DNA from: Hyphomonadaceae bacterium
GTDB lineage: Bacteria > Pseudomonadota > Alphaproteobacteria > Caulobacterales > Hyphomonadaceae
Assembly (NCBI GenBank): GCA_022844345.1
Contig: JALHLU010000013.1
Span: 1 to 64,000, forward strand
Direction: 5' to 3'
Length of the DNA stretch: 64,000 bases
Shown here: positions 56,332 to 64,000 of the stretch, in pieces
Position numbering within the stretch: position 1 is the stretch's first letter
Layout: each line of letters opens with the position of its first letter
Translations under genes and position numbers: made by a program
Notes under the pieces: generated by a model
What the model was told of the DNA's origin: nothing
What the model saw: only the letters and a program-made list of their open reading frames with translations
The model's database searches: none

Positions 56332-56562
56332 GCTGATGCCGGGTCCGTAGCGCACGACCACGTCAAAGGCGCTAGGTCCTCGAACGCAGCCGGGTTGAGC
56401 TACCCGTTGCGGTGTCACAAAAGCCAAAAGACGTTCGGGTCACTGACGGGAGTCAGTTTGCGCCTTGATGGACAGCGCTGTCGAGCGAGGTATTGAGTTG
56501 TGGCTTGGTTGAGCGCAAGCCATCGGATCGTTCCCCCCACGTAAACAGAGGATGACACAGCG

Positions 56563-57270
56563 ATGCCGACAGGGATTGATCGCCGCACGGCGCTGGCTGC
56601 CACGCTAACCGCCGGTGTCATGCTCGCCGCTCAAGGATGCGCCACTGCGCAGCAGTCCGCAGCCGCTGTTTCGCTCAAAGGTTATCAGGCCAAACCGCTG
56701 CCATTCGACCCGAAAACAATCCCCGGCCTTTCAGAGCGCATCCTCGTCAGCCATCACGCCAACAACTATGTCGGCGCTGTTGCGCGCCTCGGTGCGATCG
56801 AAGCACAGGTCGCCCAACTGGATCCGACCGCGCCTGGCTTCATGTTCAACGGCCTCAAGCGCGAAGAACTGCTCGCGATGAACTCGATGATCCTGCACGA
56901 GCTCTACTTCGCTTCGCTTGGTAAGGGGGGCGGGAGGCCGGGACCTTCGCTTGCAACCCAGATCGAGAAGGATTTCGGCAGCCAGCAGAAATGGCGGGAC
57001 CAGTTCGTCGCGATGGGCAAGGCGCTGGGCGGCGGCTCGGGCTGGGTTCTACTGATGTGGTCGCCGCGGGCCGGCAAGCTCGTCAACCAGTGGGCGGCTG
57101 ACCATACGATGACGATTGCCGGCGGCAGTGGGCTGATCGCGCTCGACATGTACGAGCACGCCTACCACATGGATTTCGGTGCCAAGGCCGCCGCCTATGT
57201 CGATGCCTATATGGGCGCGCTTGACTGGACCAATGCGGACAAGGAGTTCGCCAGGGTCGGAGCGTCGTGA
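56563..57270 (+). CDS. Exported Fe/Mn superoxide dismutase-like protein
   Basis: A 235-residue protein with an N-terminal RRTALAA and a lipobox-like AAQGC, so it is probably exported, perhaps by Tat, and lipid-anchored. The dismutase fold has metal ligands in SHHANNYVG, the second His in ILHELYF, and Asp and His in LDMYEHAYHMDFG. The last motif is the usual DxWEHAYYxDY with Tyr for Trp and His for the second Tyr, so metal binding is likely but the outer sphere is altered. It overlaps the ChrA-like gene. Confidence 0.88.
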   Translation: MPTGIDRRTALAATLTAGVMLAAQGCATAQQSAAAVSLKGYQAKPLPFDPKTIPGLSERILVSHHANNYVGAVARLGAIEAQVAQLDPTAPGFMFNGLKREELLAMNSMILHELYFASLGKGGGRPGPSLATQIEKDFGSQQKWRDQFVAMGKALGGGSGWVLLMWSPRAGKLVNQWAADHTMTIAGGSGLIALDMYEHAYHMDFGAKAAAYVDAYMGALDWTNADKEFARVGAS

Positions 57271-58571
57271 CAGCCGAGGCGCGCCCGACCCTCAGCGAAC
57301 TGACGGCGGCCTCCTTCAAAGTGGGCTGCCTTGGCTTCGGCGGGCCGGCCGGCCAGATTGCCCTGATGCACCGCGTCTTCGTCGACGAGAAAAAGTGGAT
57401 CGACGAGGATCGCTACCTTCACGCCCTGAGCTACTGCACGCTGCTGCCGGGGCCAGAAGCACAACAGCTTGCGACCTATGTCGGCTGGCTGCTCCATGGC
57501 GTGAAGGGTGGGGTCATTGCTGGCTCCCTCTTCGTCCTGCCGGGGGCGCTGATTGTATTCGTGCTCTCGTGGGTCTACGTCACCGCTGGTCAACAGCCGC
57601 TCGTCGCAGCGGCATTCTTCGGCATCAAGGCGGCGGTGGTCGCCCTGGTGCTTGAGGCCATGATCAAGATCGGTAAGCGCGCGCTCAAGGGAGCGGGCGC
57701 CTGGCCGATCGCGATCGCGGCGTTTCTGGCGCTGCTCATCTGGAGCGCGCCGTTCCCGGTTGTCATTCTGGCCGCGGCAATCATTGGCGTCTTGCTCGCA
57801 CTGCGCGACCGCAAGCCCGCGACCGCGCCGGTTGAATCTGCAATCGAGTCCACGCCGTCAGCATGGCGCGCCATTGCGACCGCGGTGGCGTGGGGCGTCG
57901 CGTGGCTGGCGCCGCTTGGCATGTCACTACTTGCCCTTGGATCCGATCATGTGCTGACGCGGATAGGCCAGCTTTTCTCCACGCTCGCTGTCGTTACCTT
58001 CGGCGGGGCCTATGCGACCTTGGCCTACCTCAAGCAAGAAGCGGTCGAGGTGCATGGCTGGTTGACCGCCGGCCAGATGATCGACGGGCTGGGCCTAGCC
58101 GAAACAACTCCAGGCCCGCTCGTTCTGGTCAATGAGTTTGTCGGGTTTGTCGCTGGCTGGCAGGGCGGGGGAGGTCTTGCGCTGGCGACGCTTGGCGCCC
58201 TGATGGCGGCGTGGTGCACGTTCGCGCCGTCCTTCGTATGGATCTTTGCCGGTGCGCCATTCGCCGAGCGGCTGAGATCGAACCGCTTCGCCAACGCGGC
58301 GCTGAAGGGCATCACGGCTGCGGTCCTGGGCGTCATCGCCAACCTCGCGCTGTGGTTCGCGCTGCACGTCGTCTTCGGCACTGTTGACGCGCTGCATCTG
58401 CCGCTGGGAGCCGAACTGCCTCTACCCGTGTGGCCTTCATTTCAGATTGCCGCTGCTCTGATGTGCGTTATCGCGACGGTCGCGCTGCTCCGGTTCAAGA
58501 TCGGCGTGGTCTGGCTGATCCTTGCCTCGGCTGCATGCGGTGTTGCTCTACGGATCGCTAGGCTGGCTTAA
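57267..58571 (+). CDS. chrA: CHR-family chromate/anion transporter
   Basis: A 434-residue membrane protein with two homologous halves of about five helices each. It shows the CHR signatures FKVGCLGFGGPAGQIALMHR in the first half and VVTFGGAYATLAYL and GLAETTPGPLVLVNEFVGF in the second. It exports chromate or sulfate-like anions. GTG 57267 overlaps the dismutase stop by four bases. The pairing of dismutase and chromate transporter is common, since chromate reduction makes superoxide. Confidence 0.93.
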   Translation: MTAEARPTLSELTAASFKVGCLGFGGPAGQIALMHRVFVDEKKWIDEDRYLHALSYCTLLPGPEAQQLATYVGWLLHGVKGGVIAGSLFVLPGALIVFVLSWVYVTAGQQPLVAAAFFGIKAAVVALVLEAMIKIGKRALKGAGAWPIAIAAFLALLIWSAPFPVVILAAAIIGVLLALRDRKPATAPVESAIESTPSAWRAIATAVAWGVAWLAPLGMSLLALGSDHVLTRIGQLFSTLAVVTFGGAYATLAYLKQEAVEVHGWLTAGQMIDGLGLAETTPGPLVLVNEFVGFVAGWQGGGGLALATLGALMAAWCTFAPSFVWIFAGAPFAERLRSNRFANAALKGITAAVLGVIANLALWFALHVVFGTVDALHLPLGAELPLPVWPSFQIAAALMCVIATVALLRFKIGVVWLILASAACGVALRIARLA

Positions 58572-58869
58572 TCGGGTATCGCAGGTTCGAGTCGAATGCC
58601 GATCCTGTGCGCACGTTTCGTGCGGCAGTTGGATAGCGGTTCGCTGCGCTGATCTCAGGGTCGACGCATTACGCTGCAGAGCCCGAATTGTTTGTTGGTG
58701 TTTCCCATGTGCTTCCTGTCGAAGGTGCCGCTCGGTACAACTGCTTCAGCCGTTCGAGAATGTGAGATCAAACCGGAAGCTGAATGTCTGACCCGCGCAC
58801 ATGAAGTGGCATTGTTGAAGACGCTACAGCGCGCCAGCTAAAATTATGCAATAATATCAGCAACTTAGA
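58572..58869. other. Gap between chrA and the tRNA fragment
   Basis: No coding frame with a ribosome site, repeat or strong hairpin was recognised in these 298 bases, which form the right end of the first island. Confidence 0.4.
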
Positions 58870-58914
58870 TGGTGCTGCCTAGGTGACTTGAACACCTGAC
58901 CCCCGCATTACGAA
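58870..58914 (-). pseudogene. 3' half of tRNA-Thr(CGU), attachment-site core
   Basis: On the minus strand this reads anticodon loop TTCGTAA, variable part, T-arm AGGTG-TTCAAGT-CACCT, acceptor strand AGGCAGC and A-CCA. It lacks a matching 5' half: the bases beyond the loop do not form the anticodon stem or D arm. This is the typical remnant left by integration into a tRNA gene. A complete tRNA-Thr should be found at the far end of the second element, outside the window. Confidence 0.8.
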
Positions 58915-59121
58915 CGGAGCCGGGCGGTATCACCCGCTGTTTCCACAATATAGCACGCGTGTCAGATTCTGCCAGTAAATCCTCGCTCTACACGCGATTG
59001 GCGGACGAATGCGTTTCCTCGTGTTTCCTCAAATCACCCCGGATTCCCCGTCACGGTGCTTCCGATGTGCTTCCGGATTTGACCCCCGCATTGTTGTGCG
59101 GGTGTTGTTCGGAGCCGCCGC
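58908..59121 (+). repeat. att-int leader, copy B
   Basis: This is parallel to 1-214 with a fixed offset of 58,907 from the tRNA loop to the integrase start codon. It also carries an internal core copy, GACCCCCGCATT at 59081-59092, 183 bases after the same word in the tRNA fragment (58898-58909). Confidence 0.8.
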
Positions 59122-60405
59122 GTGAAGCTGATCAAGCGCAACATTGATGCGATCGAGAAACCCGAAAAGGACCTCTACCTTTTCGACGATGACCTCGCCG
59201 GCTTCGGCCTTCGCGTTTATCCGACCGGGCGCAAAGTGTTCATTGCCCAGTACCGGGTTGGCGGTGGTCGAGGCAGCCGCCAGCGTCGCTACAGCCTGGG
59301 TGTCTTCGGGAAGATCACCGCGGACGAGGCACGGGCCAAGGCGAAGGATGTTCTCGCGCGTGCTCATCTGGGTGAGGACACCGCTGAAGAGCGGGACAAG
59401 GTGCGCCGCTCCCAAACAGTCGCCCAACTCATCGATGCGTGGTCCGTGGACGGCGCGCTGAACAACCGCAGGACCGGCGTCAGGCGCAAGCAGGTCAATA
59501 TCGACCAGGACGTCGCCCTGGCCAATCACCATATCCGTCCCCTGATCGGACGCCGAACAGTGGAAAGCCTGGTCAAGGGCGACATCCAGCGCGTGCGAAC
59601 CCAGATCGCAACGGGCGAGTCAAAGTCCAAACGGAAGGGCCGCAAGCGCGGACTCATCAAGGTCACGGGCGGGGAAGGCACCGCAACGCGGACCATCCGC
59701 CTCTTCTCCTCGATACTGTCCTACGCGGTCGATGCAGGGATGATCGAGCGAAACCCGGCGCTCGGCATCAAGCTCGCTCCGTCAGGACAGAGGCACCGCT
59801 ATCTGTCGCCTCAGGAGCTGAAGCGCCTGGGCGAAGTTCTGGATCAGCCGGCTGCCTCGGAGACAGCGGGTACGGCGGCTACCATCATCCGCCTGCTGGT
59901 CCTGACCGGCGCACGCCGGGGCGAGATCGAAGGATTGAAGTGGTCTGAGGTGGACTTCAACTTCGGCATGCTTCGAAAGGAGACCAGCAAGACAGGCGCG
60001 AAGGTCATCCCGCTGGGCAGGGCGGCTCTCCAAATCCTGGATGATCAGCGCCAGTGGACGTCGAGCAACCAGGTGTGGGTGTTTCCAGCCCATAAGGGCG
60101 CCGGACATTTCGACGGGCTCAGCAAGGAGTGGGCTCGCATTCGCCGGTTGGCGAAAATCGAGGACGTCCGTGTTCACGATCTTCGGCACACGTTCGCAAG
60201 CATAGGGGCGGGTGGTGGAATTGGCCTTCCACTCATCGGCGGTATCCTCGGCCATCGGCAGGCGTCCACAACGCAAAGGTATGCGCACCTCGCGGACACG
60301 CCGTTGCGCGCGGCGGCCGACGTCATTGGCAGCGAAATTGCCGCTTCACTTTCAGGGTCGGGGTCTAAAGAGCAGCGACGGCCGGAGAAGCTCGCGCTCC
60401 TTTAA
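59122..60405 (+). CDS. Tyrosine recombinase/integrase (element 2)
   Basis: A 427-residue integrase, close to the one at 215-1465 along its full length but with a slightly longer C-terminus. The catalytic residues are present: TGARRGE, VHDLRH, GHRQ and Tyr in TQRYAH. Start GTG 59122 is at the same distance from the tRNA core as in the first copy. Both enzymes probably use the same tRNA-Thr site. Confidence 0.96.
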   Translation: MKLIKRNIDAIEKPEKDLYLFDDDLAGFGLRVYPTGRKVFIAQYRVGGGRGSRQRRYSLGVFGKITADEARAKAKDVLARAHLGEDTAEERDKVRRSQTVAQLIDAWSVDGALNNRRTGVRRKQVNIDQDVALANHHIRPLIGRRTVESLVKGDIQRVRTQIATGESKSKRKGRKRGLIKVTGGEGTATRTIRLFSSILSYAVDAGMIERNPALGIKLAPSGQRHRYLSPQELKRLGEVLDQPAASETAGTAATIIRLLVLTGARRGEIEGLKWSEVDFNFGMLRKETSKTGAKVIPLGRAALQILDDQRQWTSSNQVWVFPAHKGAGHFDGLSKEWARIRRLAKIEDVRVHDLRHTFASIGAGGGIGLPLIGGILGHRQASTTQRYAHLADTPLRAAADVIGSEIAASLSGSGSKEQRRPEKLALL

Positions 60406-60519
60406 CGCCGACGTCGCGCTGGAATCATGGTTAGCGCTCGCTGGCCGACTATGTACTCACCACATCGCTACCACCGCTCGCCTTGACGAGCTTCGGCCTG
60501 CGGATCATCGTAATAAGCT

Positions 60520-60870
60520 ATGCGTCAGACGTGGCTCACCATTCTGCTTGCCCTTGCCGTCGCCTGCAGTGCGACAGCGAGCGCGTGGGCGGCGCAGGCG
60601 TGTCCTTTCAAGGCCACACCTATGGCGGCGGCGATGGCACACGACTGTTGTCCGCAGAAACCGGAAGTGCCGGATCAGTCGTCCCACCATTCGAAGAAGA
60701 TGGATTGCCAGTTCGGACAGGCTTGCCGTTTTGCGCCCGCCATCGCGCCTCAAATCCCTATGTTGACGGTCGCAGTCGTCAGCGTCGTGGCGAAACTGCC
60801 GCTGGTTGAACAAACCGGCGCGCCGTCATCGGTTCTGACCGGTCTCTGGCGGCCTCCGCGATCAATCTGA
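60520..60870 (+). CDS. Exported Cys/His-rich small protein, copper-operon leader
   Basis: A 116-residue protein with a signal peptide ending ASAWA and metal-ligand-rich segments (ACPFKATPM, HDCCPQK, SSHHSKKMDCQFGQACRF). It resembles the small periplasmic proteins at the head of Cus/Czc operons and may bind copper. No closer name is possible. Confidence 0.7.
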   Translation: MRQTWLTILLALAVACSATASAWAAQACPFKATPMAAAMAHDCCPQKPEVPDQSSHHSKKMDCQFGQACRFAPAIAPQIPMLTVAVVSVVAKLPLVEQTGAPSSVLTGLWRPPRSI

Positions 60871-60939
60871 GGACACGAGAGTCGCACTGCGCCTGCGCGC
60901 GCGATGCATCCGTTCCACATCAGACATCCGGATATTTAC

Positions 60940-62172
60940 ATGCGCACAGCATGGCTATTGTGCTGCGCCGTCGGCTTGACGCCGGCCGCGTGGGCCGACC
61001 CCGTATCCTTCAGCGAAGCGCTCGCCCGCGCCGGCTCGGATGCACCCGCAATAGCGGCCAGGCAGGCCGCTGCGGACAGCGCGCGGCTACTGGTCAAACC
61101 GGCCGGCCAGCTGCCCGATCCCCAACTGGCGCTCAGTATCGACAGCTATCCCATCTCCGGGCCCGACCGATTCAGGCTCAACCGCGACGAGATGACGATG
61201 CTCAATGTCGGCGTGATGCAGGATGTGCCGAGTGAAGCTTCAAGGCGCGCGCGGGAAGGGCTAGCTCGCGCCGAAGTCGCGGCGTCTCTTGCGGCGATCG
61301 ACATCACTCGCCTGGAGGCCCAGCTTGCGGCCGCGAATGCCTGGCTTGAGGCCTTCTACGCCGAACGGCGCGTCGCGACATTGATGAGTCTCGCCAGCGA
61401 TGCGACGGCCCTTGAACAGGCGACAACCGCCAGTTTCAGTACGGGCGCCGGCAAGCCTGACGCGGCCCTCTCTGCGCGGCTGCAGTCAGCGCGGCTTGAG
61501 GACAGGATCGCCGATGCAAAGTTTGAGGCGGCGGCGGCGCGCGCTGAACTCGAACGCTGGATCGGCCCGCTTGGCCAAGATACGCTTGGTCCCAGTGCAC
61601 CAGATTTCGTGATCGATCCGGCTGCCCTGCGGGCTCACATTGAGCACCACGTCGAGGTTGCAGGCTCTTCGGCCTCAATTGCGCGTGCGCAAGCAGAGAT
61701 GGAGCAGGTTCGCGCCAGCCGCGAACCAGACTGGTCCTGGTCAGTGATGTATGGCCGTCGCGATCCGGCCTTTGGCGACATGCTTTCCTTCGGATTGAAA
61801 TTCAGCCTGCCTTTGTTCCAGTCGGATCGCCAGAGCCCGACGATCGATGCGCGTCGCGCCGACGTGCGGCGGGCCGAGGCCGATCGTGAGACGGTGCTCC
61901 GCGAGCATCGCGCCATGCTGGAGGCGAAGCTGGCGGAGCACGACCTGCTGACGCGGCGCCTCTCGCGGTCGCGCGAGGTCGTCCTGCCGCTGGCGAAGGA
62001 GCGCGAAAGCGTGGCGTCGGCCGCACATGCGTCGGGAACGCTCGATCTCGCCGAACTGTTCGCAATGCGCCTTGAGGTGAAGGAGGTGGAATTGGAGCGG
62101 CTGGATCTCGAGCGACGTCTGGCGCTGGTGGATGTCTATCTCGCCCTCGAATACGGGGAGGCGCAGTCGTGA
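60940..62172 (+). CDS. cusC: TolC-family outer-membrane efflux protein (CusC/CzcC-like)
   Basis: A 410-residue outer-membrane duct protein with a signal peptide ending AWAD and two coiled-coil hairpin repeats. Typical elements are SEALARAGSDAPAIAARQAAADSARL, QLPDPQLALSI and LKFSLPLFQSDRQSPTIDARRADV. Start ATG 60940 puts the signal peptide at the N-terminus; 60904 is an upstream alternative. It overlaps the cusB gene by four bases. Confidence 0.93.
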   Translation: MRTAWLLCCAVGLTPAAWADPVSFSEALARAGSDAPAIAARQAAADSARLLVKPAGQLPDPQLALSIDSYPISGPDRFRLNRDEMTMLNVGVMQDVPSEASRRAREGLARAEVAASLAAIDITRLEAQLAAANAWLEAFYAERRVATLMSLASDATALEQATTASFSTGAGKPDAALSARLQSARLEDRIADAKFEAAAARAELERWIGPLGQDTLGPSAPDFVIDPAALRAHIEHHVEVAGSSASIARAQAEMEQVRASREPDWSWSVMYGRRDPAFGDMLSFGLKFSLPLFQSDRQSPTIDARRADVRRAEADRETVLREHRAMLEAKLAEHDLLTRRLSRSREVVLPLAKERESVASAAHASGTLDLAELFAMRLEVKEVELERLDLERRLALVDVYLALEYGEAQS

Positions 62173-63620
62173 CCCCGCGCACGCGAACATTCTCTCTTGC
62201 GGCCGCCGCGATCGTGGCGCTCGCAGCCGTGGGAGCGAGCGGTTACTGGCTCGGAACCAGCCAGGGGTCAGGTCCGACAAGCGCAGGCGAACGCGAGATC
62301 CTTTACTGGCACGACCCGATGGTCCCGGACCAGCATTTCGACAAGCCCGGTAAATCTCCATTCATGGATATGGAGCTTGTGCCTCGCTATGCGGGTGAGG
62401 CCGACGCCTCCACCGCCGTCCGGATCGATCCGGGCGTGGTGCAGAATCTCGGCGTCCGCTACGCAGTCGTCGAGCGTGGCGACGTCGGTCAAAAACTCAG
62501 CGTCTCCGGCACGCTGACCTACAATGGTCGCGCAGTTGCAGCGGTACAGGCCAAGCAGGAAGGATTTGTCGAGCGCAGCCGCGATCGCGCGATCGGCGAT
62601 GTCGTGAGAGCAGGGGATCCGATTGTCGATTTGCGCGTCCCAGCGTGGACGGCAGCCCTGGCAGAGTATCTGTCCCTCCGCAAAGGAGCCGATACCGCCC
62701 TCGTGGAGTCTGCGCGGGCTCGGCTCGGCATGCTCGGTGTTCCAGGCGAGGCGGTGAACGAGGCCGAACGTTTGGGATCAGCGCCAGCGACCTTTATCGT
62801 TCGCGCGCCTATCAGCGGCGCCTTGGTCGCGCTCGATGCGCGTCAAGGAATGTCCATAGCTGCCGGTGCTCCGATCGCTTCAATCAGCGGCCTGTCGCCG
62901 GTCTGGTTGATAGTCGCGGTGCCGCAAGGCTCGCTTGGCGACATTGCGAACGGCGCGTCGGTGACCGCTATGTTCCCCGCCTTCCCCGGCGAACGGTTCA
63001 GCGGAAAGATCGAAGCTATTCTGCCAAGCGCCAATCTTGCCAACCGCACCGTCGAGGTCCGTATTGCGCTGCCCAATCCGGATGGGCGCTTGCGCCCCGG
63101 CATGACGGGCGGGGTCGACATAACCAGCGACGAGGCGCGGCAGGCGCTGCTCGTTCCCTCAGGCGCAGTGATCCGCACTGGGCAACGCACTGTTGTCATC
63201 GCAGCACAGCCGGATGGTGGGTTTGAACCAAGAGATGTGTCGCTGGGCGGCGCTGCAGGCGAACGGCAGGAAATCATCGCGGGGCTCACCGAGGGCGAGC
63301 GCGTTGTCGCCTCCGGTCAGTTCCTGATCGATTCCGAAGCCAATCTTACCGGCGTGCTGGAGCGGTTGCGTGGCAGTTCAGGCGCGGTGGCGTCCGACGC
63401 CTACGAGTCGACCGGCAAAATCACAGCGGTCGACGCCAACGGCGTCACCATCGCTCACGCGCCCGTCGCAGCTCTCAGTTGGCCAGAAATGACCATGGCG
63501 TTCGGCTGGGGCGGCCAACCACGCGACTTCAAGGTGGGTGATGAGGTCGCCTTCTCGTTCCGGAAGGGCGGAGCCGGTTATGTCCTGATGGCGATCCGCA
63601 AGGCGGGGGCGTCACGATGA
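62169..63620 (+). CDS. cusB: Periplasmic adaptor CusB fused to a CusF-like domain
   Basis: A 483-residue RND adaptor. After a membrane anchor comes a heavy-metal-binding segment ([24 protein letters not shown]) with Met and His. Then come the lipoyl, hairpin and beta-barrel domains (VKQ-type [21 protein letters not shown]). The last 75 residues form a CusF-like domain with SWPEMTMAF, where Trp and two Met bind Cu(I) or Ag(I). In many bacteria CusF is a separate protein; here the chaperone is tethered. GTG 62169 overlaps cusC. Confidence 0.93.
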   Translation: MTPRTRTFSLAAAAIVALAAVGASGYWLGTSQGSGPTSAGEREILYWHDPMVPDQHFDKPGKSPFMDMELVPRYAGEADASTAVRIDPGVVQNLGVRYAVVERGDVGQKLSVSGTLTYNGRAVAAVQAKQEGFVERSRDRAIGDVVRAGDPIVDLRVPAWTAALAEYLSLRKGADTALVESARARLGMLGVPGEAVNEAERLGSAPATFIVRAPISGALVALDARQGMSIAAGAPIASISGLSPVWLIVAVPQGSLGDIANGASVTAMFPAFPGERFSGKIEAILPSANLANRTVEVRIALPNPDGRLRPGMTGGVDITSDEARQALLVPSGAVIRTGQRTVVIAAQPDGGFEPRDVSLGGAAGERQEIIAGLTEGERVVASGQFLIDSEANLTGVLERLRGSSGAVASDAYESTGKITAVDANGVTIAHAPVAALSWPEMTMAFGWGGQPRDFKVGDEVAFSFRKGGAGYVLMAIRKAGASR

Positions 63621-64000
63621 TCGGATACGTCATCCGCTGGTCGGTCGCCAACCGGCTGATCATCGTCCTCGCGACGCTCGCGCTCGCAGTCGCGGGTGCA
63701 TTCGCCGTGCGTGCGACGCCAGTCGATGCTTTGCCTGATCTTTCTGACGTCCAGGTGGTGGTGCGCACGACTTATCCCGGTCAGGCGCCGCAAATCGTCG
63801 AGGACCAGATCACCTATCCGATGAGCGCAGCGATGCTGTCGGTCCCGGGCGCGCGCAGCGTGCGCGGCTATTCCTTCTTCGGCGACAGCTTCGTCTATGT
63901 GATTTTCGACGAGGGCGTTGATCTCTACTGGGCGCGATCGCGCGTGCTCGAATACATGTCCCAGGCGCGCGAACGCCTGCCCGAAGCAGCACGTTCAATC
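63617..64000 (+). CDS. cusA: RND pump CusA, N-terminal part (runs off the window)
   Basis: The first 128 residues of a heavy-metal RND transporter. It has a first transmembrane helix ([20 protein letters not shown]) and the family start [37 protein letters not shown] 63617 overlaps the cusB stop (ATGA). The remaining 900 or so residues lie outside. It would export Cu(I)/Ag(I) together with CusB and CusC. Confidence 0.94.
   Translation, partial: MIGYVIRWSVANRLIIVLATLALAVAGAFAVRATPVDALPDLSDVQVVVRTTYPGQAPQIVEDQITYPMSAAMLSVPGARSVRGYSFFGDSFVYVIFDEGVDLYWARSRVLEYMSQARERLPEAARSI

Larger units (their letters stand above)
1..58907. mobile_element. Putative 58.9-kb integrative island at a tRNA-Thr gene
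   Basis: The segment is bounded by two copies of the same tRNA-Thr(CGU) anticodon-loop sequence (TTACGAA, reverse complement) at 1-7 and 58908-58914. In both cases an integrase gene follows at exactly the same distance. The cargo is a mosaic of metabolic, efflux, stress and possible defence genes, with nitrate respiration as the largest block. No conjugation or replication genes were seen, so it would need a helper for transfer or has lost those genes. The full tRNA 3' half at the left end lies outside the window, so the left boundary is inferred. It could instead be chromosomal DNA caught between two independently integrated elements. Confidence 0.6.
58908..64000. mobile_element. Second integrative element, left part only
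   Basis: It begins at the tRNA-Thr fragment with its own integrase and continues beyond the window. The visible cargo is a copper/silver efflux operon. It is related to the first element by integrase and att sequence. Confidence 0.6.

Overview
The window looks like the chromosome of a GC-rich alphaproteobacterium, probably near Caulobacterales/Hyphomonadaceae. This is inferred from gene styles (an NsrR-type regulator next to a truncated haemoglobin, FNR-type boxes, DUF3034 and cupredoxin-like genes) and from base composition, not from any phylogenetic marker. Almost all of it reads as accessory DNA. Two closely related tyrosine-recombinase genes (215-1465 and 59122-60405) lie exactly 58,907 bases apart. 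Each is preceded by a collinear 214-base leader that starts in the same anticodon-loop sequence of a tRNA-Thr(CGU) 3' half. The complete 3' half is visible only at 58870-58914; at the left end only its last seven bases fall inside the window. The simplest reading is two integrative elements in tandem at one tRNA gene: a complete island of about 58.9 kb and the start of a second one.

Layout of the first island. (a) 1.6-9.1 kb: a Fic enzyme with its own candidate operator; a dCache-HAMP-GGDEF-EAL protein in an operon with an exported cupredoxin-like protein; divergently a DUF3034 protein and an exported group 1 truncated haemoglobin; then an outer-membrane porin-like protein. (b) 9.1-21.6 kb: a hybrid histidine kinase, a cytochrome P450 with a divergent AraC regulator, a TIR-TM-WD40 protein facing a DUF4344 metallopeptidase, a disrupted DsrE-like gene, a membrane-bound AraC regulator, a methyltransferase and a sterol-desaturase/DUF2147 fusion. 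(c) 21.9-28.7 kb: an overlapping TetR-HlyD-ATPase-permease-permease efflux operon (YbhGFSR type) with a perfect 16-bp palindrome upstream, and a divergent cytochrome c'-like lipoprotein.

(d) 29-51.4 kb: an anaerobic nitrate-respiration block. It holds SirB2, MoaB, MoeA, a limonene-epoxide-hydrolase-like protein, a B12-dependent ribonucleotide reductase, NnrS, MoaA, a Crp/Fnr regulator, a fused NarK1-NarK2 transporter, NarG, NarH, NarJ, a porin inserted between narJ and narI, NarI, a parvulin, a hemerythrin, a beta carbonic anhydrase and MobA. FNR-type boxes precede moaB, nrdJ, moaA, the Crp/Fnr gene and narK, so the block appears co-regulated by oxygen or NO. (e) 51.7-58.6 kb: a thiol-redox operon under a Cys-rich MarR regulator, an NsrR-trHb3-DUF1971 nitrosative-stress operon with a divergent small membrane protein, an exported Fe/Mn superoxide dismutase and a CHR-family transporter.

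The genes fit together as a portable kit for nitrate respiration: uptake, the enzyme, cofactor synthesis, oxygen-independent dNTP supply and protection from NO. Stress-, efflux- and possibly defence-related genes travel with it. The second element opens with a copper/silver efflux operon (a Cys/His-rich exported protein, a CusC-like protein, a CusB-CusF fusion and CusA) that runs off the right edge.
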